64,000 bases of DNA from Dioscorea cayenensis subsp. rotundata (lineage: Eukaryota; Streptophyta; Magnoliopsida; Dioscoreales; Dioscoreaceae): contig NC_052471.1 of the NCBI RefSeq assembly GCF_009730915.1, forward strand, positions 29,918,185 through 29,982,184, written 5' to 3'. Position 1 is the first letter of the stretch. Each line of letters begins with the position of its first letter. Positions 1-12,562 of the stretch are shown one piece after another. The notes under the pieces are model-generated. The model did no database searches. It was not told the DNA's origin and was given only the letters and a program-made list of their open reading frames with translations. A program made the translations under genes and the position numbers.

Positions 1-50
1 NNNNNNNNNNNNNNNNNNNNNNNNNNNNNNNNNNNNNNNNNNNNNNNNNN
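1..50. other. Assembly gap (50 N)
   Basis: Fifty undetermined bases open the window, so nothing to the left of position 51 can be read. Confidence 0.99.
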
Positions 51-116
51 AGAAGATGTAGTACAAAATGAAAAAGGGAAGGGATATATGAGTAAATATA
101 TAAATCAAAACCAAAA

Positions 117-278
117 CAATATATTAGTCATACTAAATTACTGGAGATGGTTAAATGATTAAACAAAGATAGGAGGTGAGGAATAGCGAAATAAAATCAA
201 TATATTAGTTATACCAAATTACTAGAGATAGTTAAATGATTAAACAAAGATAAGAGGTGAGGAATAGCGAAACAAAAT
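117..278. repeat. Two-copy 81-bp tandem duplication
   Basis: The segment 117-197 is followed directly by a close copy at 198-278. Both start with CAATATATTAG and end in a GAGGTGAGGAATAGCGAAA-like stretch, with only a few substitutions. It is non-coding. The rest of 51-566 is AT-rich DNA with no gene I can see. Confidence 0.85.
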
Positions 279-566
279 ATATACAGCATACTTGACAGAA
301 AAGATCATTCATCTATAACCACTCTATTAAACTGGAATGTCAAATATTTTTGGTTTTGTCCTTAATTTAATACTTCATTTAATGTATGTCATGACACTTA
401 AAATTTTGGACAGAAGATTAAAAAAAAACATATGATAAATTAAAATAAGCATTAAAATAGATGGAATGTTGGTGTTGATTAAAAATGCGGCTATTACTTT
501 CAAGATTAAAATTTTTAAAAAATTATGTATCTTTATTTATGGTTTTTATTTGTTGTATATATGTAA

Positions 567-575
567 TAAATAAAA
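567..575. repeat. Left 9-bp target-site duplication of MULE copy A
   Basis: TAAATAAAA directly precedes the GGGAAAATTAC terminus and is repeated exactly right after the other end of the element. Nine base pairs is the usual Mutator-superfamily duplication length. Confidence 0.9.
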
Positions 576-904
576 GGGAAAATTACTGTTCACTCATCGT
601 AATTTTCAAAACTTCCCAAAAACCCCCTCCTACTTTTACACATCCCGGACAGCCCTTCCGTTAGTGTTTAACTTCCCTTTTACCCCCCTACTGCTCACTC
701 TCGAATGGGTCCATGTTGTGAAATCCCATTTTTGGCCTTGAAAATGGTAGGAAAGAAAAGCGCCAAATCACATCATGCTCAACCTTTTCAAGGGCTCGCT
801 TGGTTTCGATAGACAATGCCTAGGAGTTGCATTACATCTTGTTGTTCTCCTCATTATCATACCCGAAAATATATAAATCGCTTTCTCAAACGTAAAATGA
901 AATT

Positions 905-1000
905 GATTTCCATCGGATCGGGTCAAGTTCACTTCATCTTCAAAACGAGATCGTAGTCGATTTTTATCGTCGAGCGCAGCATGTCGCCATTGTCGCCTTC
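905..1000 (+). pseudogene. Deleted MULE transposase N-terminal trace
   Basis: This stretch resembles pieces of 63840-63985 in copy C, where a VKFITPDGYK-like segment and a VVVDLVVE-like segment can be read. In copy A the sequence between those pieces is missing. It also lies nearer the terminus than in copy C, which suggests rearrangement. Too short and broken to be functional. Confidence 0.4.
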
Positions 1001-2519
1001 TCGCTTTATGGTAGTAAAGTTAGTATTACTGACAGAAGAACAAGAATTACGACGAGTTCATTTCGTTGTAAAGTTCTTTCCTCGCTTATGGTTATCTATT
1101 TGTATATTTTTAAATAATGTTTAACTATTTGCTATTATCCGCTTAAATAAATTTACTAATATGTTTAATAATTGTCATATCCGCTTTAATACTTGCCATC
1201 TCCGCTTAACATTATCTTTACATGTATAATCTGCTCATATTAACATGTAAATTCTCAAAGTCTCGCGTAGAAACGGAGATCTTTTTCGCTTGATCCGAAT
1301 CGTTGGCAGCGGCACGGGCAGTGGCAAGGTTATAGATCCCGCTGCATAAGAATTAACGACGGCATTAATTCTTATGCACGGTAACATAAATATCCGAACA
1401 CCCGCTCGCTGTCATCGACCAATGTCGGCCACTATGCGCTTAATTTTTTCTCGGGATATGAAGAGTCACCGCTTGTGGACTTTCACACCATAAATAACCA
1501 GGGAAGAACCCTCCCCATGGACAACCACCCTCGTCGCCCTCATCCTCCTCTTCCCACGGACAACCACTCTATTTGAAAGGATGTTTCGTGAACCTTCTTC
1601 CCTTATCTTGAGAATCATTTAGCCGCAATCACGCAACAGTTAAACTATCTTTTTTTCGCCTAGTCGAAATGCTCTCACAATCGCCTCGAATGCGCAGGGA
1701 TTCTTCAGCGTGGACGACGGGCAAGCAATTAGCCGAGCATTTCGACTTGGGTAAGAAAAGAAAGTTTTCACGATTTCGTGATTGCGGAGGATTCTCTGAG
1801 GAGGGAGATCGTGAAACATCCCTTTAAGACGGGGTTGATATTTATCACTGAGACTTTCTCATACCGCTTTAAGAAAAATTACGTCAGCAGTACAACTATT
1901 ACGCTCCGTGTTTAACTATAAGGATCTTCGCTTAAGTCCCGACTCACGACACATTAATTAATAGTCGCTTTTTCATGAATGTGTTTGTTTAACCTTTTTA
2001 ATGTTGTACGCTGTGCGTGTTCAAGTTGATGCGCATGTTATGCAACCGCTGTGAGCATTCGAATGTACATACACTTGTTTCGTTATACGAGGGTCGAGTC
2101 GTGAGTGATCAAAGTCCGAGAGGACGTTGTAAATGTTGTAAATGTTGTAAATCTTTTATAAATAAAACGAAACAAGCTTATTTGAATGTGAACTTCTGAA
2201 ATTTAAACAGAGACCTAGTAAAAACAATGTGGGAAACAAAAGAACGTTATTGTAAACAATAGAAATAGTTAAACAATGACAACGGTGTTTAAGAAAATAC
2301 GTAAAGATGTTTAAACAGTGACCCAGGAGGTACTCTCAATCTTTGTTTAATTACACTTATCTGACTTTAAATATTAATCCTTTCGTTTAAATATTTACAA
2401 TAATGTTCAAACATGTTTACGAATTATTTAACCATCACTGTCTTTGTTTAACCTTATTTGCCAAGTTCAAGTTGATGCGCATGTTATGTAAATCGGCGTG
2501 AGCAAGCGAACAAATGGGA

Positions 2520-2997
2520 GACCCACTTATGCCCTAGACATACATTTCAAGGTAGAGATCATCGTTGAGGACAAACCGAAATTTTCGTGTTGGTCGTCAG
2601 TGTCGATGATCGCTACGAGGGCTGATCGACCAGGCAAAGAACTCTAGAATCTCGCCATCGAACTTGTTCATGTCGGCGTGGCAAGTTTATGGTATCCCTC
2701 AGAAACACGCTTGCGCAGTAATAATGCAGCATGCACACCAACGCACATCGATTTATTAGCTGGGTACTTCACCGCCGACAATCACAACCCAGGGCGACAA
2801 GGAAGCTATATTCTCCCATACCCGACGACGATGTGCCTTCGACGGAAATCGTGAGCTTCATTTCATGATCACCGCTGACGAGAAGGCACCGGCGGCCTAG
2901 ACGAAAGAGGATCGAGTCGCAGTCAGCAGCAAATCCGCGAAGTTACATTGCAGCTCACCGCCATGGATCCGGCCACAATCGACGTATCTTGTAGATG
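2520..2997 (+). pseudogene. MuDR-type transposase C-terminal remnant (SWIM zinc finger and CCHC knuckle)
   Basis: Read across several frames, this region shows the usual end of a plant MULE transposase. A VDD-R-Y segment is followed by a SWIM-like region, with GIPCKHACAVI visible near 2690-2730. Next come a YFTADN-like stretch and a PIPDDD-like stretch around 2760-2830. A basic RRPRRKRIES segment lies near 2890, and a GSGHNRR zinc-knuckle end near 2960-2990, just before TGA. Frameshifts separate these blocks. The central DDE catalytic domain is absent from copy A. In known MULEs such a protein binds the terminal repeats and cuts and pastes the element; this remnant cannot. Confidence 0.65.
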
Positions 2998-3486
2998 AAA
3001 CCGTCACGACTCAGGCATTGTAAATAAGTCGACGATGACAGTGGAAACATGGTGTATTGATAGGCAACTTTCCATATTTAAACTCTTACTCTTTACAACG
3101 AATTGAATGTATTTAAACAGAGACATTGTTATTTTTAAACGGACTGACCGTAATTTGAAATATTTCAACTCGATGTTTAAACGATATATGGTATATTTAA
3201 ACAATGAAAGTGAAATGTACACAATTAGAACGTAAATTAAAACAATGAAATGAAAATCGAATGGAATTTAACCTCGCTTTACAATTCAAACAAACAAAAA
3301 AATTACATTTAGATATACAAGTCATGTTCTTCGAAAACAAAAAAACAATGAATTGAATTTGTCCGTGTTTACATCTCGAAAACAAAAATCGACATTGAGA
3401 TATACAGGGACACGCTCTTCAAAAACAAAAATTTAACCTCGCCAGTGACGACACCCTTTGTCGCTGGACACCTACCGCCTCCCTCC

Positions 3487-4180
3487 TTAAGTATCGCGGT
3501 AACATACCTTAATCTGAGGTAAGGAACGTCTGCCTGCATGTAGCCGTGAACTTCTCACCCCAAAGTAATTGCTCGATAAAACCGCACGACGTAGATCGCG
3601 CAATCGACGCCTCCTTGTTTTTAGCGTGGGGTTTTCCTTGTCGGGTACGCAGCGGGTACTTTTAGTCGGCCGACTCGCCCGAACTCCATATCGACACTGC
3701 TGTCGAATAGATTCCACCGCCAAGATATGCAAGTCGAGATTAGAATACCGATTAAATACCAAGAAATGATATTAATCTGACATAATTAAAGAACTTACCA
3801 TGTCCAACGCGTCCCTTATCGTCATTTCCCGGACATGAAGAATAATGCATGTATTCTTGTTTATCATCTGTCCGTGACGACTGACATGGAAGTGGTCATT
3901 CATGATTACTCGGAGGATGACACTTTGAACTTCACGCGTTCATGCAAACGATCCCCGACCATAGCCATAATTGTTTCATGTGCGTCGTCCTGCTTTGACA
4001 TAAATAGCGCAAGAGGTCTGGTGATGGAGGCGCCGCTTCTGTAAGGATATGGCTCTTTGCTCGCCGATTTTTGTATTATGACAGCGAAAAGCTGCCCATC
4101 ACATCATCAGATGACCATCTCCTTCCCCTCAAGCGATGTATAATTTGTCACGTGATGGTCGAGCAAATAGTCATTCTTCC
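3487..4180 (-). pseudogene. Ulp1-like (C48) cysteine protease remnant in MULE copy A, antisense to the transposase
   Basis: On the minus strand, broken frames contain an LEGKEMVI segment near 4125. A VIMNDHFHV segment near 3890-3930 fits the catalytic-His region of Ulp1/SENP-like proteases. Near 3560-3640 comes a Cys-region followed by IEQLLWGEK. A GTAAG donor near 3800 suggests an original intron before the last exon. The same order is found in copy B at 22263-22970, and the two copies help read each other. Ulp1-like genes carried by plant MULEs are known (Kaonashi-type elements). Stops and frameshifts make this copy non-coding. The family call is by motif reading, not a database match. Confidence 0.55.
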
Positions 4181-7100
4181 ACACGCGACAGTCTGTGAGG
4201 TTAAACGATAATGTATATAATAAGACCATATCAGTAAATATTTAAATGATATTATCAATTGTTACATGATATTATATATAATTAAACGTTAAGTAGACAA
4301 ATTAAAATGATAACATAAAGGCATTAAACACTATTAGAAAATCGTTAAACACTATAACAAAACCTTTAAACAATATCATAAAAACTTTAAACTTACCCAT
4401 CCATAGAGCAGTTGAGGAAGATCCTCATCAACTCCTGCTCATATTTGTTAAGACGTGATGAGCCAACCCATTTCTTCTTCTTGAACAAAAGCTTTACGGT
4501 CGTCGGGTCCCATTGTTGATTGGCCTTGATCATCTCTCTCGATGTTTCGGTCGGGGTCTTGACATCATCTTCCCTTGCCCGATGCGGGGCGATGGTAGAC
4601 GATCATCGGCTATGACACATCGCTCATGGTTGTTCTTGTTGTGGGATTGTATCACGGCCCGATCGCGGTATGACGGCGACGACGATCAACCGCGAACACA
4701 TCCTTACATGGTTCTTGTCGTGGTGGGATTGTGTCCTGCTTGATGCGATCTGCATCGGCCACCGCTGCGACGCGATAGCGATTGACGATCTTCTCAGCCG
4801 TGGCCACGGCGAGCGGCATCATCGGCGGACTACACCCTTAGCTTGTTCTTGATCTGCAGGATTGTGTCCCATCTTTGATCGTAATCTGGCAACCGGGTTC
4901 CAGCGGTCCATCGATTCATTAAAAGAGAGTTGACGACCTTCTCAGCCGTGACGGCGGCGAATCGGTGACGATGTCCTCCATGCTCGTGGCCGTGTCATCA
5001 AGCGGCAGCCGATAGATGCTGACATCGATCGCCGATGGTGTTGCTATTGTTTACATCGTCGCCGCGATGGAGACAGAGGCGATGTTGTTCTCCTCTTTTT
5101 CGCAAGTCTCTTCGAATGTGCCGCCTTGGAACGACCTTCCCGATGATGTACGTGCGTGCGTCAAATTCCCGACGCCTTGTTACGTCCCGGGTGCTTTAGT
5201 TCTTTGGAGGGATGACGCGCTCGGTTGTGAGCGTCCCTTCGATGCCTCAACACAAGCGACAAGCCGAGGAAACTCGGTCATCAATATCTAGCATACCTGC
5301 ATAAGAGTTGCGGTGACATCTTCGCCTAATGTCGCGGTGAAACGCTGCTGATCGGAGGTGCGCCATGGTCGGGAGGCGCCACGATCGGGGGCCCTGCTCG
5401 TTGTGTCGGTAGGGGGTTGTTGCAATCTGCCGGGGTAGGGGAGGAGCTTCTCGTGATCAAGGAATCGTCGCGCGTGGTGGGTGTGGAGTAGGAGACAGGC
5501 GTCGCGTGGCACGATAGAGGCTGCCTCTCGTCCACGCCGAGCAGTGGTTCGGGAGAAATAGCATCCGTCCAGGTCGGTTGGCCCAACAAATATTTCTTCT
5601 TGACGTTCGCCGGGAACCCGACTCGAAACTAACATATGTAAACCAAAACAATTTCGGTGAAAATCGTTCATTTTAAACTATAAAAACTATATTTAAGCGA
5701 GTGTTTATATATTTAAACGTTATAGAATATAATTAAAGCGGAGAACAAAAATATTTAAACCCGAGTATGAATAACTGATTAAGCGGTAAATACTAAAGTT
5801 AAAGCGCGAAATAAAATGTTTAAACATTAAAGACTTATGTTAAACATTGTCCATGATTTATTATCTCTTTTCCATCGAGCGATGACAAGCTGGTTTCTAC
5901 CGTCGCTTGCTTCGGTGAAAATACTTTCACCGTAGCACGAGCATCCTTGGGATCTTGCCGAAACGGACTTTCTTCCCGTTCCGGTCATTTCAGTAAAACC
6001 GAGGCGTTAAGCGACCGAAAGCAACCCTTAATGTACCTTGTGTTGGTCTCTTCCCGGCGCGATCTATCTTGCACTCGGCGGTAGCTTGTGGAATATCCTC
6101 CATAAGCCACTGGCGTCGCCTCGCCCGTGCGTATACGCCCCGTGGTCGGTAGATCATCGACATAATCAGCGATTCGATTCGAACCGAGCATGACGTATTT
6201 GGGAAGAGGAGCTGTACCCATGAGAGTACGCCATCGAGGAGTTTGACAAAATTATCTTCTTCTCCCTCTATCGAACAAGTTGCAGCGAGTGCTCTTGATG
6301 GAGTCTCTGTGTCTCTCATGGGTTTTGATAGATACCTCCCTCGAACGGCACGGGGTTTTCTTCTTACGAAGACCACGCTGCGTCGCCATCGCAACGCAGA
6401 CCAGAACGAGGGCCACATCTTGAGGTCGCAAACTCAGCGAGCTTTCCCCGATCCCGAATTTATTGAGTGCGACCATCGTCACTTTGCAAAAGAGAATCAA
6501 GAAGGACCCTCTCTTGGTATATAGCTTCCATTTCGATGAAGCAGCGCAAAGCGGTGTCCGTCGAATAATCTCCCGATTAAAGTCGAGGGGTCATGTTATT
6601 TTTCAATTCGACTAAAGTCTCCACTCACAGGTGTCAAATAGCATCGCCCGTTAACTAGGGTTGACCGCCATAATCACCGACCGCTGACAATAACAACACA
6701 TTCACAAAAGTTTAAGCGCAAATTTAAGGTTTTTAAAGCGGTAACCTCTCGGTTATTAAAGCGGATATATCAAATGTTAAGCAGAGACCCAGACTTTATT
6801 AAAGCGAGGCGAGAATACTTAAAGCAGAGCAACAAAACTTAAGCGTAACATCTCATTTCTTAAACGTCAACCCTCGTTTTGTAAAAGCTAACCATATCAA
6901 ATGAAAGGAAATGTACATTATAAATATTACTATAATCATAACAATCGAAAAACTTTTTCGATAGTGTATCTGGGAGCTAAAATGCAAAAACAAAAACAAA
7001 AACCCTAGCCAGAAATCTCCCGTGCAGACTAACAAAAACCCAGTAGAAATCCCCCTAGCAGACTTCGATATCTTCCAACAAAAACGAGGAACACAAAAAC

Positions 7101-7440
7101 AAAAACCGAAAAAAATCTTTCTTTATGTGAGAACAATTATCGTAAAACCATACTCGATACCTTAGATTGCAAATCGATGAAATGCCTGACTAGTTCTGTG
7201 GGGGACTTCTCCCTTTGAGATCCGATTGGAAATGAAAAAGTCAGAAATCTAGAGGCTTCGCGGTAGAGACAACTCGGAGACAGACTGGAATGGAAGGCGA
7301 AGACGCGAGTTGAGAAAAAAAGCAAATAGCGGCTCCAATAAATTGGTCTCTCGGGGTTCCTACTGGAAAACCACCCCACTTCCTCTCAAATCGCCCGAGA
7401 TGGTCTGCAGCCCACGACTCCCCATGCAAGGGCATTTTTC
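4181..7440 (-). other. Interior of MULE copy A with GC-rich antisense coding traces
   Basis: CpG-rich sequence between about 4430 and 6560 carries minus-strand frames of up to 142 codons, none recognised. Diverged repeats of a TTGTTCTTGT-GTGGGATTGT type occur near 4630, 4709 and 4841. Because the Ulp1-like end lies downstream on the same strand, this may be the 5' part of the same captured gene; that is inference. Copy B lacks most of 4540-6710. Around 6700-6870 there are repeats of a TTAAA-CAGAGAC-type motif. Confidence 0.4.
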
Positions 7441-7603
7441 ATTCATAAATTTTTGAAACTCACTCGTTCACATCCGATTCTGAGGGGTTTGGGGGTTTGA
7501 AAAAACATCTTGTTTAAAAGGAGGGGGTTTTTAGGGATTGCAAAACTAACGGGGTGTTTTTGGCAATTTTACAAACTTAAAGGGTTTTTTTGGCAATTTC
7601 CAC

Positions 7604-7612
7604 TAAATAAAA
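7604..7612. repeat. Right 9-bp target-site duplication of MULE copy A
   Basis: TAAATAAAA directly follows the CAATTTCCAC terminus and is identical to 567-575. Confidence 0.9.
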
Positions 7613-8125
7613 TTATATGGATATTTATTTATCCCTTAATTGAAAATGGTGGAGTCAAATAGTCTTCCACTAATATCATGCCGACATTTTTATTCAACAC
7701 TAGTTGCAATCATAATTATAAATTAATTAATTATGTTTAAATCACTAAACCACTCCCCTTAATACAATTCCACTTCCTAGATTTTTTTTTCCAATTAAAT
7801 AAAATCTTAATAACTCTGTCTGTCTATTTTCTGTTAATGCGGATTAATTTAATTTATATTTCAGATATATATTTCCAAAAAATTAAAAATTACATATATA
7901 CCCTTCTAAAATTTCCCTTTCTATACCTGCACATGATAAATTTCAAGTTAAATTAACTGCATATTATCATGTAATAATAAATATAAAACATGTCTTTTAT
8001 ATTTTTTTATATGATCATATTAATCATCTAAGATATCAATGGCTATATATTCATATATTTTATATACTGTGAGTTATGAATTAATATATTTATTTTCAGA
8101 CATTTTTCAGAATATATATTAAATT

Positions 8126-8317
8126 GGGTTAATTCTTTCATAGATGACTTAACTATATGATCTTATTTTATTTTAGTAACTAAATTTTAATTTACATTAA
8201 AATGGTCATCATCTTCAATTCTATTTCACCGGACAGTCACTTGATTGATTTGAGAACCAAATAGTTTATATTATAGACAGAAAACCTATATCAGCTTTCC
8301 TGTAAAAAAATTAACCC
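8126..8317. mobile_element. Short MULE-type MITE, 192 bp
   Basis: The ends are GGGTTAATT and, inverted, AATTAACCC. The 9-bp sequence TATTAAATT sits on both sides (8117-8125 and 8318-8326). It has no coding capacity. It lies about 130 bp upstream of the presumed transcribed leader of the PMT gene. The rest of 7613-8440 is AT-rich DNA with nothing else recognised. Confidence 0.75.
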
Positions 8318-8449
8318 TATTAAATTAAAAAAAAAACATGTAAGGGTATATGTGTAAATTTAGGCTTCTTAAAACTATTTATTTATTTTACATAATATAA
8401 AAATTCTTATCATTCTATAATGAAATAAATAATAAATAGTGAAAAGAAA

Positions 8450-9550
8450 TCTCTTTTTCTTCTCAGATCTCACAGCTCTTTTCTTTCTCTTCCCCACTGT
8501 GCTTCTTTAGCTCCTCCCAAATCTAGGGTTTTTTCCAATCCTTGTTATTCTTCTTTAGAAATTGAGATCTAATCTGAATCCATTGCGTCGCTTGCTGGTG
8601 AGCCACTTCATTCATGAATTTATCCTTGTTTTAGCTCAGAATCGGATCCGATTTCATTGTTTTCAGTGGGATTATATGGAAAGTTTAGATTTTTGTTTTT
8701 CGGTGTTTGTGATAGCTTGTGGTCTCTTTTCTTTATTCTTGAGTTTGTAGTGTTGCTTGGGATTTGGAAATGCGGGGTTGGTGCTCTGGATTTTTGAATT
8801 CGTGTCTCGAAATTGTGAAAAAGGGCCCGTCTTTTTCTCCTTTTGTGATAAATTCAGTGTCTGAATTATTAGTCTTTCTCTTTTTTAGCTGAAGATGGTA
8901 TTTGGTGCCAAGACTGAGGAGCTTTTTAGTATTGCGCAACAGTAAAAATTCCTTTTTTGGTTACTGGACTTGAAAATGGTTTGTTCTCTTGAATTCTATA
9001 CTAGGTACTCCTGATTTGAATGAATGTTTTGAGTTGATATTCTCCCGTTGATGCATAATTTAAGCTGACTGAATTTCAGATTTACTGTGGTCTTGTTAAA
9101 TTTTGTGCATTTTTCTTGCACGTTTTTGTTTGTAGCTTCACATCCATGCTTACTGTCCTAATTATTGTTTGTTGTTGGTACTGTGTTTGTTTGATTTTGA
9201 GTTTTTTATTGGATATTTATGAGCTTCACTCAGTAACAGTGAATGGCATGCATGCGTCTTAATGTCCTTTAATAATTTCATGCCATTTATACTTTGATGT
9301 TTGCTGATATGCTGGGGCTGACGTGGTTGCAGGGTTATTCATTTCAACATCTAGGGGACCTCAGGCTAATTCCTTTTGGAAGAATTCTTGTGCTGTGGGG
9401 GGCTTGCCATAAACAACACCAGGGATGGAAAATCTGATTTTAGGCTTTTAATCTTTAGCCTGTTGTCTGTATGATATTTTTGTGCTGCTTTAATCTGTAG
9501 AAAGTTGTTTTGCAAGGAAGATCATAATTGAGGATTAGATTGTTTGAATA
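8450..9550 (+). promoter_or_regulatory. PMT gene 5' leader with a probable leader intron
   Basis: A pyrimidine-rich stretch (8450-8545) followed by a telo-box TAGGGTTT (8524-8531) looks like a plant 5' leader. A GTGAGC donor at 8598 and a TTGCAG acceptor ending at 9332 would remove a leader intron of about 735 bp, leaving the ATG at 9551. No clear TATA box is seen. The splice sites are inferred from sequence only. Confidence 0.5.
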
Positions 9551-11258
9551 ATGAGGGGAAGAGGAGATGGGGGTCAAAAGAAGCACTTGTTACCTTTACT
9601 ATGTATTGGGGCACTAGTCCTAGTTTTTCTGTTTATGTATTATGGATCCTTTTTTGATTCTCAAGAGTTATCCACTAACACTGCACTAGAGCATGGTAGT
9701 AAATTATCTAAGTCATTGAGTTGGTCTAGTGATGAAAGTGGAGAGGATGGCAAATTAGAAGAGTTTATTTTTGGGCAAGAACATAGAGATGATAATGTCA
9801 TACCCAAGAGCTATCCGGTGAGTGAATTAGTTGTTTCTGTTCAGTTGCAATGCTTGTATGTTCTGTAACTCTGGCTCACTGCTTGTGTTATTCCTTTGAA
9901 GGTATGTGATGATCGGCATTCAGAGTTGATTCCCTGCCTGGATAGGAACCTTATATATCAAACCAGACTGAAATTGGATCTCTCTTTGATGGAACACTAT
10001 GAGAGACATTGCCCTCACGCTGACAGACGCTACAATTGTTTAATCCCTCCACCACCGGGCTACAAGGTTGGATATCAGATTTCTTTTATTGCAGATATTT
10101 TGGAAGGCTTTCTTTTGTATCATGCATATCTTTAGATGTTACGCATTGTATTGGAATTTTTGATGACGCTAATATAGATCTGTTACACAGGTTCCCATAA
10201 AATGGCCTAAAAGTCGGGATGAAGTGTGGCAAGCAAATATACCTCATACTCACCTTGCACAGGAGAAGTCTGACCAGAACTGGATGGTTGTTAAAGGAGA
10301 CAAGATTGTATTTCCTGGTGGTGGCACACATTTCCATTATGGTGCTGACAAATATATCAAATCTATTGCAAATGTATGTCGCCTCTGTCGTTAATTGAAA
10401 TATGATTATTAGCTTATTTTCTCTTTATTGTGTTGGTATGTGTGGAAAGTCTTGAGTTTATTTCTGATCTGGATCAACAGATGCTCAACTTCAATAATAA
10501 TAATTTAAACAATGAGGGAAGACTGCGAACAGTTCTTGATGTTGGTTGTGGAGTGGCAAGCTTTGGAGGATATCTGCTCTCATCTGACATCATAGCTATG
10601 TCATTAGCACCAAATGATGTTCATCAGAACCAGATCCAGTTTGCCCTAGAGAGAGGAATCCCTGCTTATCTTGGTGTATTAGGGACCAAAAGGCTCCCAT
10701 ATCCAAGCCGATCCTTCGAACTTGCTCACTGTTCTCGCTGTAGGATTGATTGGCTTCAGAGGAATGGCATCCTCCTGCTTGAGTTAGACAGACTGCTTAG
10801 ACCAGGAGGGTATTTTGCTTATTCATCTCCTGAAGCATATGCTCAGGATGAAGAGGATCGTAGAATATGGAAGGAGATGAGTGCGCTTGTTGAACGGATG
10901 TGTTGGAAGATTGCTGCCAAGAAAAATCAAACTGTTATCTGGGTTAAACCTTTGACAAATGACTGTTATCACAACAGACGGCCAGGCACTAAGCCGCCTT
11001 TGTGCAAAACTGACAATGACCCAGATTCTGTATGGGGTGTACCAATGGAGGCATGTATCACACCTTACTCTGATCGTGAGTATTCAAACTTTTCTGCCTT
11101 TCTTGCCATGGCTTTTTTGCCATTGTCCTCTGTGAAAACCAATTCAATTATTGGCATCTTGATGTTTGGTTCACTCATTTGACTATATTTGCATGTTTGG
11201 TTCTTTGTAGGCTGATTTTAGTTGCCAACTTTATGATTGCTCTTTCACACATTTCAGC

Positions 11259-11298
<40 letters not shown>

Positions 11299-12562
11299 CA
11301 AAGCGAGTAAGCATCATGTGTTCCATTTTTTTATCCTGTGACCTTTTAGTTAAGTTGTTTTCTGTTAGGCCTCTCACTATAGATTTCAAGCATCATCTAC
11401 TTAAAGATATGCTGTATTCTCATCAACAATTTACTTTGTTTATTAAAAGATAAGGATACATTTCTTCACCATCTTATCTCATGCTTTTTTTTTTCATGAA
11501 AAATTTGGTCATGTCTAACTGTTATTACACTATTGCCACCTATTAAAAATTCTCCTGCAAGTACTGCAATTGGACAACATAATTTGATTTAGACAGTGAA
11601 GCTTCTCCTACTTGGTTTCTTGCTTATGGTGAATGCAAATGAGATATGCTCTGGATCTTTCTACACTAGCATGTAAAATCAAGTTCTTCAATTTTCATGA
11701 TACAAGGTTTCTTCTTTTCTCACAGAGAACCACAAAGCCAAGGGAAGTGGTTTGGCTCCTTGGCCGGCTCGTTTAACTACACCCCCTCCTCGTCTGGTGG
11801 ATTTCGATATTTCCCCGGATGTGTTCATGAAGGACATGGTATTTTTGACGAACTCAACGGTTTAAGATAAATCATTTTACATGCTTGCCTTCCCTTGTGC
11901 CTAATAAGATGCCCTGTATACTTACATAACTATCCAGGAAATTTGGCTACAAAGAGTGGAGGGTTACTGGAAACTATTGAGCCCCAAAATCAGGCCTAAC
12001 ACTATAAGGAACGTAATGGACATGAGGGCAAGCTTGGGATCATTTGCAGCTGCTCTCAAAGATAAGCCGGTTTGGGTGATGAATGTTGTTCCAGAAGATG
12101 GACCGAATACCCTCAAAATAATTTACGACCGAGGACTGATCGGCTCTGTTCATGACTGGTAATCTACTTCCAGACTGCATAACATATACAATGCAGTACA
12201 TATGATTCAATGAAACTAATAATATACTATTTGGCAGGTGTGAGGCATACTCAACTTATCCCCGAACATACGATCTTCTCCACGCATGGACTGTCTTCTC
12301 CGGCATCATCGAGAGAAAAGGGTGCAGTGCGGAGGACCTTCTGCTCGAGATGGACCGAATACTCAGACCTACAGGTTTCATAATAGTTCGTGATAAGCCG
12401 GTGGTCATAGACTTCATCAAGAAGTATATGCCGGTGTTGCATTGGGTATCTGTGGCTGTCGTCGAAGCTGACCCAGGTTCCGACCCCGAAAATAGTGAGT
12501 CAGTGCTTGTGATCAGGAAACAAATGTGGAATACTAATGACAATCTGAAGTATCCTGCATAA
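9551..12562 (+). CDS. Probable methyltransferase PMT8/PMT9-type (DUF248, Golgi membrane)
   Basis: Seven coding exons join in frame: 9551-9817, 9902-10066, 10191-10373, 10481-11075, 11726-11838, 11938-12158 and 12238-12562, giving 622 residues, normal for the family. All introns are GT-AG. The product has a short basic N-terminus, one membrane segment (about residues 12-31) and a long lumenal part, so it should be a type II Golgi protein. VCDDRHSELIPCLDRNLIYQ and a DVGCGVASFGG nucleotide-fold loop (residues 225-235) mark an S-adenosylmethionine-dependent methyltransferase. The match to Arabidopsis PMT8 is close along the whole length. Plant PMT/QUA2-like proteins are thought to methylate homogalacturonan pectin; the substrate here is inferred. 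No frameshift or missing motif was seen. Confidence 0.95.
11271..11299. repeat. (TG)n microsatellite in PMT intron 4
   Basis: About 13 GT repeats follow a short (AT)n run inside the 650-bp intron between coding exons 4 and 5. Confidence 0.9.

Larger units (their letters stand above)
576..7603 (+). mobile_element. Mutator-like element (MULE), copy A, about 7.0 kb
   Basis: The left end reads GGGAAAATTACTGTTC. The right end, read on the other strand, is GTGGAAATTGCC, so the terminal inverted repeats are imperfect but alike, and both are followed by runs of CCAAAAAC/CCCCC. Perfect 9-bp duplications of TAAATAAAA flank the element. Copy B (21267-24171) and copy C (from 61701) share both termini or the left one, at roughly 90% identity with many 1-2 bp indels. 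Inside lie, in order, a broken transposase N-terminal trace, a transposase C-terminal remnant (+), a Ulp1-like protease remnant (-), and GC-rich antisense coding traces. No intact reading frame survives, so this copy is non-autonomous today. A piece near 2019 is repeated near 2467, showing internal duplication. Confidence 0.9.

Noticed and set aside
117-278. Possible CRISPR-like repeat
   Set aside because: Only two adjacent copies with no spacers, in a plant genome; a plain tandem duplication.
4513-6524. Many overlapping frames of 60-142 codons on both strands
   Set aside because: They lie inside MULE copy A, change frame between copies, and match no family I recognise; kept only as antisense coding traces.
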